Origin: Legionellales bacterium | GTDB taxonomy: Bacteria; Pseudomonadota; Gammaproteobacteria; Legionellales; Legionellaceae | Direction of reading: 5' to 3' | DNA length: 5,896 nt | NCBI GenBank assembly: GCA_020050955.1 | Contig: JAGVJT010000246.1 | Coordinates: 1-5,896 of the forward strand | Shown: piece by piece, positions 1 through 5,083 of the stretch | Layout: the number at the start of each line of letters is the position of its first letter | Position numbering within the stretch: the first letter of the stretch is position 1 | The notes under the pieces: model-generated | What the model saw: the letters and a program-made list of their open reading frames with translations, nothing else | Database searches by the model: none | Told to the model about the DNA's origin: nothing | Translations under genes and position numbers: made by a program

Positions 1-625
1 AATTATAAGCAGACATTTCAACTTCTTGTTGATGAAAGACATCACCATAGGTCACAACACGCGCGCCTACTTTACCCCAGGGGAGATCAAATAAGTTATT
101 TACCCCAAGAATTGACATCGCCAATCGCTCTAAACCATATGTCAACTCACCTGTCACAGGTTTACATGCCAAACCACCAACCTGTTGAAAATAGGTAAAC
201 TGTGAAACTTCCATACCATTTTGCCAAACCTCCCAACCAAGCCCCCACGAACCTAATGTAGGTGACTCCCAATTATCTTCAACAAACCGAATATCGTCCA
301 CTAAAGGATCGACCCCTAGCGCACGCAACGATTGCAGATAGCGCTCTTGGATATCTAAAGGAGACGGCTTCAAAACCACTTGAAACTGATAATAATGCTG
401 CACACGATTTGGATTTTCACCATATCGACCATCCGTGGGTCTTCTTGATGGTTGTACGTAAGCAGCAAACCAAGGCTCAGGGCCTATCGCACGTAAAAAT
501 GTTGCTGGATGAAAGGTGCCTGCACCCACTTCCATATCTAAAGGTTGTAAAATAACACAACCTTGATTTGCCCAAAATTGCTGGAGGATAAGAATAATAT
601 CCTGAAATGTTGCAGGCTTGCTCAT
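1..625 (-). CDS. glyQ: Glycyl-tRNA synthetase alpha subunit, 3'-truncated by window edge
   Basis: Catalytic subunit of the alpha2-beta2 bacterial glycyl-tRNA synthetase, which charges tRNA-Gly with glycine using ATP in the cytoplasm. The reading frame is open from the ATG at 625-623 to the left edge, giving 208 residues of a protein usually about 300 long, so the C-terminal third lies outside. Recognisable family blocks are [21 protein letters not shown] (residues 17-37, split by family-typical glycines), [16 protein letters not shown] (59-74, class II motif 2 region), [30 protein letters not shown] and TYGLERLAM, followed by [12 protein letters not shown]. They match E. coli GlyQ nearly residue for residue. 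The start is fixed by TAAGG five bases upstream and by the adjacent com1 stop. It is probably translationally coupled to com1. The beta subunit gene glyS is expected just beyond the left edge but is not visible. No oddity was seen in the part present. Confidence 0.97.
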   Translation of the reverse strand, partial: MSKPATFQDIILILQQFWANQGCVILQPLDMEVGAGTFHPATFLRAIGPEPWFAAYVQPSRRPTDGRYGENPNRVQHYYQFQVVLKPSPLDIQERYLQSLRALGVDPLVDDIRFVEDNWESPTLGSWGLGWEVWQNGMEVSQFTYFQQVGGLACKPVTGELTYGLERLAMSILGVNNLFDLPWGKVGARVVTYGDVFHQQEVEMSAYN

Positions 626-630
626 AAATA

Positions 631-635
631 CCTTA
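631..635 (-). promoter_or_regulatory. glyQ ribosome binding site overlapping the com1 stop codon
   Basis: TAAGG read on the minus strand, five bases before the glyQ ATG. Its TAA is the com1 stop codon, so ribosomes finishing com1 are positioned to reinitiate on glyQ. The coupling is inferred; the overlap is directly visible. Confidence 0.7.
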
Positions 636-1415
636 CTTCTTTGCTTGATTAATTAATTGTTGTAATGATGCTTCACTTGCGCCACCAGGAACAAAACCAG
701 GCTGGCTTGCTGCATTAAATCGACCATTTGGTGTTGAAAGAATCACAAACGCAGGCGTTCCCATCAAATGCATTTTTTCAGCCAATGCTCGGTTATCAGC
801 CAATTCTTGTTTGATAGCAGGGCTTGCCATATCTTTTTTCAATTGTTCAACGTTTAATCCGATCGTTTTTGCAGCACTCATGACCAACTCTTCTGTGATT
901 GGCTTTTCTAGTTTTAGCAACGCTTCTTGCATCGCAAGGTATTTACCTTGTTGACCTGCGGCTAATACTGCTTGAGACGCTAATTCAGAGTTTTTACCAA
1001 AAATTGGGAATTCTTTATAGACAACACGTAAATCTTTATTTTTAGCAATAAGATTGGCAACAGTGTCTTTCATTTTTTTACAGTGAATACATTGATAATC
1101 AAAAAACTCAATCAGCGTGACATCGCCTTTTGCATTTCCTGCAACAGCCATGTTCGCTTTTAATAATGCATCCGTATTCCCTGCAATTGCACCTTGTGCT
1201 TGTGTTTGCATTGCTTGCTGCTGCTTTTGCTGCAATGCTTGAGATGCTTCAACTAAAACTTCAGGATGATTCACTAAATAATCGTGCACCATTTTTTCAA
1301 GTTGTTGTTGCTGTGGTAGCGACATCGTACTTTGACTCGTAGTTGCCGCAAATCCTTGTGACGCGAAGGTTGCGACAGCAAGCGCGGTTGCTGTTAATAA
1401 ATGAGCTATTTTCAC
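633..1415 (-). CDS. com1: Com1-like periplasmic DsbA-family thiol:disulfide oxidoreductase
   Basis: A 260-residue exported thioredoxin-fold protein predicted to catalyse disulfide formation or isomerisation in periplasmic or outer-membrane proteins. It starts with GTG at 1415, supported by AAAGGGG six bases upstream. Residues 1-23 form a signal peptide (MK, hydrophobic core, GFA before the cut). A glutamine-rich helical N-terminal region (about 35-75) contains [19 protein letters not shown], a hallmark of the Coxiella Com1/DsbA2-like group. The thioredoxin part begins near residue 97 with [12 protein letters not shown]; the active site is C109-I-H-C112, and the cis-proline loop is T220-P221 in MGTPAF. 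Length matches Com1 (about 250-260). It is the middle gene of a uvrD-com1-glyQ run. Com1 of Coxiella is a known immunogenic envelope protein, and the similarity ([34 protein letters not shown]) is strong from memory. The symbol com1 follows that resemblance; a plain DsbA-family label is the safe fallback. Confidence 0.93.
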   Translation of the reverse strand: MKIAHLLTATALAVATFASQGFAATTSQSTMSLPQQQQLEKMVHDYLVNHPEVLVEASQALQQKQQQAMQTQAQGAIAGNTDALLKANMAVAGNAKGDVTLIEFFDYQCIHCKKMKDTVANLIAKNKDLRVVYKEFPIFGKNSELASQAVLAAGQQGKYLAMQEALLKLEKPITEELVMSAAKTIGLNVEQLKKDMASPAIKQELADNRALAEKMHLMGTPAFVILSTPNGRFNAASQPGFVPGGASEASLQQLINQAKK

Positions 1416-1421
1416 GTATTT

Positions 1422-1428
1422 CCCCTTT
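1422..1428 (-). promoter_or_regulatory. Strong Shine-Dalgarno fixing the GTG start of com1
   Basis: AAAGGGG on the minus strand, six bases before the GTG at 1415. It decides the start, because GTG is followed directly by a complete signal peptide and no nearby in-frame ATG precedes that peptide. Confidence 0.75.
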
Positions 1429-1477
1429 AATCTAAGTTAATTCACGGGCAAGACCCTATCATCTGTGTTCACGAATT

Positions 1478-3649
1478 TCAAGGCACATCTGCAAGCAAAT
1501 TTGCATAAGCAACCACTAGCCATTTATTCCCATGCACAGCAAATTTCACATGCACGCGCGTATGTGCACCGTCTCCTTCAAACGCTAAAATGGTACCTTG
1601 ACCAAATTTAGCATGAGAAACATGCTGACCAAGGTATAAACCACAATCATGTGCATGAGACAGCGACGTTGATTTCAAAGGCTTGTGCATCACTTGCATC
1701 CGCCCTCGTGTTTCCTCAAGCAACTCAGTTGGTATTTCACGTAAAAACCGCGATGGTCGATGGTATTCTTCACGCCCATATTGGCGTCGAATTTCCGCGT
1801 ATGACATGATCAATTGCTCTTTTGCACGAGTCACACCAACATAGCAAAGTCGACGCTCCTCTTCCATACGATCAGGTTCATCCATGGATTGTTTACCTGG
1901 AAACAACCCTTCTTCCATACCTACCAAAAACACCAAGGGAAATTCTAAACCTTTTGCTGCATGTAAAGTCATAAGATGAACCGATTGCTCATGCGTTTGT
2001 GCTTGCATGTCGCCACTTTCTAAAGACGCGTGCGCAAGAAAAGCAGCAAGCCACGCCACGGTATCTGACGCCTCATGCTCTGATTCATAACGAAATTGGC
2101 GTGCAGCATTCACAAGTTCTTGCAAGTTTTCAAGTTTTGAGCCAGCACGCTCATCTTTGGCTTTCATGAAATGCGCATTTAAACCACTTGACTCAATGAT
2201 TTGTGTCATCAATTGGTCTAATTCAAGCGTGTTAATAATCGTTGCCCAGTGAGAAATCAGCGTTACAAAACCAGATAATGCGGTTGCTGCACGTGCGCTT
2301 AATGCAATAGACGTCAGCATCTGCTTTGCCATTTCCCACAATGAGCAAGCATTAGTGCGTGCATTCGTTCGAATGTCTTCAAGTGTCTTTTCACCGATCC
2401 CACGTACCGGAAAATTAATCACGCGCTCAAATGCCGTGTCATCATCAGGGTTAAGAATAAGACGCAAATAGGCGAGCGTATCTTTGATTTCGGCACGTTC
2501 AAAAAATCGCATGCCCCCATGGATACGATACGCGATGTTCCCGCGAAGCAACGCCTCTTCAAGCACGCGCGATTGTGCGTTTGAGCGGTATAAAACAGCA
2601 ATGTCATCAAGCAACATCCCTTGTGAGAACGCCATGTTAATACGCTCTGCCACAAATCGTGCTTCATCTAGCTCATTATGCGCACCGTAAACAAGAATTT
2701 TGGAGCCTTTCTCCCCAGCGGTCCAGAGTTCTTTCCCCATTCTAGACGTATTGTGCGTAATAAGCGCATTAGCCGCCTCCAAAATCACCGACGTTGAACG
2801 GTAGTTTTGTTCTAGTCGTACCACTTCTGCCGGTGCAAAATCGTGTGAAAATTTTTGAATATTTTCAACTTTTGCACCACGCCACCCATAAATAGACTGA
2901 TCATCATCACCCACGACCATCATTGTCGTTTCACGATGCGTTAATAGACGAATCCAGGCGTACTGAACAGCATTGGTATCCTGAAACTCATCCACCAAAA
3001 TAGCTTGAAATTGTTGTTGATAGTGCAAAAGAAGTTGAGGGTGATCACGCAGTAATTCATAACATCGAAGTAAAATTTCGGCAAAATCAATCACCCCTGT
3101 TGAAAAACAGATTTGCTCGTAAGCTTGATAAATTGCACGCCATGTTCGTGAAGGACCAAACGATTGAACAGGAACATGCGCGGCCCGAAGACCTTCATCT
3201 TTCTTTTGATTAATGAAATGTTGAGCTTGCTTAATCGGCCACTGCTCTGTATCTAAATTCAGAGAAGCCATCACGCGTTTTAGCACGCGCGCTTGATCGT
3301 CGCTGTCTAAAATTTGAAAATGCTCAGGCAGACGCGCATCTTGATAATGCTGACGCAAAAGACGATGACATATGCCATGAAATGTTCCAACCCACAATCC
3401 ATGCGTTGAGTAATGCAATAAATCGCGTAACCGCTCCTTCATTTCACCAGCGGCCTTATTCGTAAAAGTAACCGCTAAAATTGATTCTGGTAAAAAATGA
3501 TGCTGTTCGACAAGCCATACAATACGACTGACTAAAACACGTGTTTTACCACTTCCAGCACCAGCTAAAACTAACATTTTTCCAAGTGGTGCCGTCACAG
3601 CAAGACGTTGACGCTCATTCAGGCGCGTTAACCATAGAGAATTACTCAT
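1478..3649 (-). CDS. uvrD: DNA helicase II UvrD (superfamily 1A, 3'-5')
   Basis: ATP-driven 3'-5' helicase that removes UvrC and the incised strand in nucleotide excision repair, acts in methyl-directed mismatch repair and dismantles RecA filaments. From the ATG at 3649 it is 723 residues, close to E. coli UvrD (720). All SF1A motifs are visible: Q motif LNERQ (10-14), Walker A AGAGSGKT (29-36), Ia VTFTNKAA (60-67), II VDEFQDTN (219-226), III GDDDQSIYGWRG (247-258), IV RLEQNYRS (278-285), V MTLHAAKGLEF (560-570) and VI EEERRLCYVGVTRAK (596-610). The C-terminal Tudor-like segment LGQHVSHAKFGQGTI to KWLVVAYANL (about 673-718) distinguishes UvrD/PcrA from Rep, and sequence similarity throughout favours UvrD. 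An upstream in-frame GTG at 3688 would add 13 residues but lacks a good Shine-Dalgarno; GAG nine bases before the ATG and the family N-terminus support 3649. It is probably the first gene of the uvrD-com1-glyQ run. No damage seen. Confidence 0.96.
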   Translation of the reverse strand: MSNSLWLTRLNERQRLAVTAPLGKMLVLAGAGSGKTRVLVSRIVWLVEQHHFLPESILAVTFTNKAAGEMKERLRDLLHYSTHGLWVGTFHGICHRLLRQHYQDARLPEHFQILDSDDQARVLKRVMASLNLDTEQWPIKQAQHFINQKKDEGLRAAHVPVQSFGPSRTWRAIYQAYEQICFSTGVIDFAEILLRCYELLRDHPQLLLHYQQQFQAILVDEFQDTNAVQYAWIRLLTHRETTMMVVGDDDQSIYGWRGAKVENIQKFSHDFAPAEVVRLEQNYRSTSVILEAANALITHNTSRMGKELWTAGEKGSKILVYGAHNELDEARFVAERINMAFSQGMLLDDIAVLYRSNAQSRVLEEALLRGNIAYRIHGGMRFFERAEIKDTLAYLRLILNPDDDTAFERVINFPVRGIGEKTLEDIRTNARTNACSLWEMAKQMLTSIALSARAATALSGFVTLISHWATIINTLELDQLMTQIIESSGLNAHFMKAKDERAGSKLENLQELVNAARQFRYESEHEASDTVAWLAAFLAHASLESGDMQAQTHEQSVHLMTLHAAKGLEFPLVFLVGMEEGLFPGKQSMDEPDRMEEERRLCYVGVTRAKEQLIMSYAEIRRQYGREEYHRPSRFLREIPTELLEETRGRMQVMHKPLKSTSLSHAHDCGLYLGQHVSHAKFGQGTILAFEGDGAHTRVHVKFAVHGNKWLVVAYANLLADVP

Positions 3650-3690
3650 TATATTGTTCTCAACATGAAAAGATAACAACTCCACCACCG

Positions 3691-3726
3691 CATCATGAAC
3701 ATAAAAATATGTTGTGTATCATGATG
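3691..3726. repeat. Nested inverted repeat in the uvrD/mlaA divergent region
   Basis: The outer arms CATCATGA (3691-3698) and TCATGATG (3719-3726) are perfect reverse complements. Inside them AACATA (3698-3703) and TATGTT (3708-3713) form a second perfect dyad around AAAA. It could be an operator controlling uvrD, since it overlaps the candidate -10, or an RNA hairpin in a leader. No canonical gammaproteobacterial LexA box (CTG-N10-CAG) was found here. Confidence 0.45.
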
Positions 3727-3731
3727 TTCAA
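3704..3731 (-). promoter_or_regulatory. Candidate sigma-70 promoter for uvrD (weak)
   Basis: On the minus strand TTGAAC (3731-3726) is followed after 16 bases by TATTTT (3709-3704), a plausible -35/-10 pair about 55 bases before the uvrD ATG. Matches are 4 of 6 or better in each hexamer, but such pairs occur by chance in AT-rich DNA. The -10 sits inside the inverted repeat at 3691-3726. Confidence 0.3.
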
Positions 3732-3815
3732 CGCAAGCATTTATCTTTGAAATTAAATTTGTATCGTGCAACGGATAGTGTACCATGGAACATCATTTGA
3801 GTGATCAGACTTATC

Positions 3816-4613
3816 ATGCGACGAACCATTACCTCATTAGTTGTCACAAGCACACTTCTATTATCTGCGTGTGTTAGTAAGGGACCTAATCCTGACGATC
3901 CGTACGAAGCAATCAATCGTCCCATCTACCGATTTAATGTTGCACTCGACAATATCATTTTAAAACCACCCGCGAAGCTTTATCGTACCATTCTGCCTGC
4001 CGTTGTTCGCAGAAGCATTAATAATGCTTATAACAACGTGAACATGTTGCCATCCATTGCAAACGACATCCTGCAATGGGACTGGAATAACACCATAAAA
4101 GATACTTGGCGGCTGATTATTAACTCATCTCTTGGGCTCGGTGGACTATTTGATCCAGCTAGTACATGCAACTTACCTGCACACAGCAATGATCTTGGCT
4201 TGACGTTTGCAAAATGGGGCGATAAAAAATCACCTTATATTATGATCCCCTTCTTAGGGCCAAGTACAATTCGTGATGGCATGGGATTGTTATTTGACTA
4301 CACATTATTTACTCCATACCCTTACATCCCTCAAGATACAATTATTTACGGTATTTTAGGTCTACGCTATGTCGATTTACGCGCACAACTTCTTGACACA
4401 GAAAAACTCATGGATGACTCATTCGATAAATATGCATTTTTACGCGACGCGTACTTACAAAATCGCAATTATCTCATCAATGGAAAACAAGAGGACTCAT
4501 CCGAAGCACTTTATGTCGATGAAGACACGCATAGCAGCTTAAATTTATTAGCAGAAACACCTAACGCACCACTAAATCAAGCTACCCCGAATGTTGATGC
4601 ATCTGTTCATTGA
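3816..4613 (+). CDS. mlaA: MlaA/VacJ outer-membrane lipoprotein of the lipid-asymmetry pathway
   Basis: MlaA sits in the outer membrane, usually with a porin, and removes mislocated phospholipid from the outer leaflet, passing it to MlaC and the MlaFEDB transporter. From the ATG at 3816 it has 265 residues. The lipoprotein signal ends in the lipobox L16-S17-A18-C19, with C19 the lipidated residue; residue 20 is Val rather than Asp, consistent with sorting to the outer membrane. Family signatures follow: DPYEAINRPIYRFN (28-41), SSLGLGGLFDPAS, FAKWGDKKSPYIMIPFLGPS, TIRDGMG and LRYVDLRAQLLDTEKLMDDSFDKYAFLRDAY (in pieces along the C-terminal half), then a low-complexity tail of about 45 residues. 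An in-frame GTG at 3801 (directly after a stop) is an alternative start adding five residues. GAGTG at 3799-3803 supports the ATG, though its 12-base spacing is long. It is divergent from uvrD and convergent with the small ORF at 4582-4773. Other mla genes are not in the window. Confidence 0.95.
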   Translation: MRRTITSLVVTSTLLLSACVSKGPNPDDPYEAINRPIYRFNVALDNIILKPPAKLYRTILPAVVRRSINNAYNNVNMLPSIANDILQWDWNNTIKDTWRLIINSSLGLGGLFDPASTCNLPAHSNDLGLTFAKWGDKKSPYIMIPFLGPSTIRDGMGLLFDYTLFTPYPYIPQDTIIYGILGLRYVDLRAQLLDTEKLMDDSFDKYAFLRDAYLQNRNYLINGKQEDSSEALYVDEDTHSSLNLLAETPNAPLNQATPNVDASVH

Positions 4614-4773
4614 ATTTAGATGATGACATCGGAGCTGGTTTTTTAAATAAACCAAAGCGACTGATGGCGGTAGAAACGGTGACTTGGTATAGCTTTGCGA
4701 GCAATTTAGCTCGTTTAAAGGCTTTGACTTTGCGGCGCGCGCGCCATTGACGGCATTTTTGAGTTCTATACAT
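4582..4773 (-). CDS. Small highly basic protein, function unknown (63 aa)
   Basis: A 63-codon ORF, ATG at 4773, TAG at 4584-4582. The case for a real gene is the Shine-Dalgarno AAGAGGGG (4787-4780) exactly six bases before the ATG, as strong as that of com1. The product has nine Lys and seven Arg against one acidic residue (net about +15). Residues 3-27 are an arginine/lysine-rich, probably helical segment (RTQKCRQWRARRKVK and on), followed by a more hydrophobic stretch VTVSTAISRFGLF (31-43) and a polar tail. That composition suggests nucleic-acid or membrane binding, but no family was recognised and no function is claimed. The last 32 bases overlap the 3' end of mlaA on the opposite strand, so the C-terminal ten residues are constrained by mlaA coding. 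It could still be a chance ORF in an mlaA 3' flank. Confidence 0.5.
   Translation of the reverse strand: MYRTQKCRQWRARRKVKAFKRAKLLAKLYQVTVSTAISRFGLFKKPAPMSSSKFNEQMHQHSG
4734..4745. repeat. Perfect 12-bp GC palindrome inside the small basic ORF
   Basis: GGCGCGCGCGCC is its own reverse complement and an alternating CG run in otherwise AT-rich DNA. On the minus strand it encodes part of the W-R-A-R-R segment, so it may simply reflect arginine/alanine codons. Confidence 0.6.
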
Positions 4774-4779
4774 AAAGCA

Positions 4780-4787
4780 CCCCTCTT
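4780..4787 (-). promoter_or_regulatory. Strong Shine-Dalgarno before the small basic ORF
   Basis: AAGAGGGG with a six-base spacer to the ATG at 4773. It is the main evidence that the 63-residue ORF is translated. Its core and spacing match those of the com1 site in the same window. Confidence 0.6.
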
Positions 4788-4829
4788 CTGACTGTACGAT
4801 GCTTGAACTAGTATTAATTATCTCCTCGA

Positions 4830-4852
4830 TATGCAGTCATAGCACATGCATA
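4830..4852. repeat. Inverted repeat TATGCA/TGCATA
   Basis: TATGCA (4830-4835) and TGCATA (4847-4852) are perfect six-base arms around 11 bases, about 60 bases upstream of the small basic ORF. It may be a regulator site; chance is possible in AT-rich DNA. Confidence 0.35.
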
Positions 4853-4867
4853 CACTAGCTAAGTGTA
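4851..4867. repeat. Hairpin-like dyad TACACT/AGTGTA
   Basis: Perfect six-base arms TACACT (4851-4856) and AGTGTA (4862-4867) around AGCTA. It abuts the preceding dyad. No T-run follows on either strand, so it is not a standard terminator. Confidence 0.4.
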
Positions 4868-4871
4868 GACG

Positions 4872-4890
4872 ATAAATGCTATTTATTTTT
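4872..4890 (+). terminator. AT-only hairpin followed by a T-run (weak terminator candidate)
   Basis: ATAAAT (4872-4877), loop GCT, ATTTAT (4881-4886), then TTTT on the plus strand. A stem without GC pairs is poor for intrinsic termination, and it lies about 260 bases past the mlaA stop. It is listed because no better mlaA terminator is visible. Confidence 0.2.
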
Positions 4891-4930
4891 CAACCTATAA
4901 AGACAACAACTTATCATCAACTGAACTCTG

Positions 4931-4993
4931 ATTTACCTCAAAAAACTCAAAATTTATCAAAATAGTCAATGATTTATCACGAAAAAGTCAAAT
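4931..4993. repeat. Three degenerate direct repeats of about 21 bp
   Basis: Contiguous units at 4931-4951, 4952-4971 and 4972-4993, of 21, 20 and 22 bases. Each opens with ATTTAYC on the plus strand and ends with a TCAA-type segment after an A-rich middle. Read on the minus strand they are TTGACT or TTGAGT, a T-tract, then GATAAAT or GGTAAAT. The spacing of about two helical turns would place the units on one face of the DNA, as in arrays of regulator sites. Function unknown. Confidence 0.5.
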
Positions 4994-5060
4994 AAATCAA
5001 TCTGAGACGGAACTTCCACCAAGAAAACTCCCTAACTTACCATGTACGTCATCCCAAGCT

Positions 5061-5083
5061 AAAAAATCGGTCCTCACGATCCC
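5061..5083 (-). terminator. Possible weak terminator at the end of the repeat-protein gene
   Basis: On the minus strand ATCG (5080-5077), a seven-base loop containing the stop codon TGA, then CGAT (5069-5066) running into TTTTTT. G-U pairs could lengthen the stem to seven. The stem is weak and overlaps the coding end, so this is tentative. Confidence 0.25.

Larger units (their letters stand above)
4774..5073. other. Non-coding AT-rich region rich in dyads and short direct repeats
   Basis: Three hundred bases with no supportable gene on either strand and no tRNA-like or other RNA fold recognised. It lies downstream of the repeat-protein gene and upstream of the small basic ORF, both on the minus strand. 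It holds three separate inverted repeats (4830-4852, 4851-4867, 4872-4886) and three degenerate direct repeats (4931-4993). Several TTGA-type hexamers read on the minus strand, but no -35/-10 pair is convincing enough to call. Confidence 0.6.

Noticed and set aside
262..555. Plus-strand ORF of 97 codons
   Set aside because: It lies wholly inside glyQ on the opposite strand, whose translation matches the GlyQ family throughout; no ribosome site or family resemblance.
1130..1342. Plus-strand ORF of 70 codons
   Set aside because: Antisense to com1; its Leu/Ala-rich content is the complement of the Gln/Ala-rich com1 region.
2419..2690. Overlapping ORFs on both strands inside uvrD
   Set aside because: Both are other-frame shadows of the intact helicase gene.
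3650..3688. Extended uvrD start at GTG 3688
   Set aside because: The extra 13 residues have no counterpart in UvrD and the GTG lacks a ribosome site; the ATG at 3649 fits family length.
3541..3750. Plus-strand ORF of 69 codons across the uvrD 5' end
   Set aside because: It overlaps uvrD coding and its upstream region, with no Shine-Dalgarno or recognisable protein.
3728..3925. Minus-strand ORF of 65 codons across the mlaA 5' end
   Set aside because: Antisense to the mlaA signal peptide and conserved N-terminus; no family signal.
4614..5073. tRNA, riboswitch or insertion-sequence remnant
   Set aside because: No cloverleaf, known aptamer core, transposase fragment or terminal inverted repeats could be found by eye.
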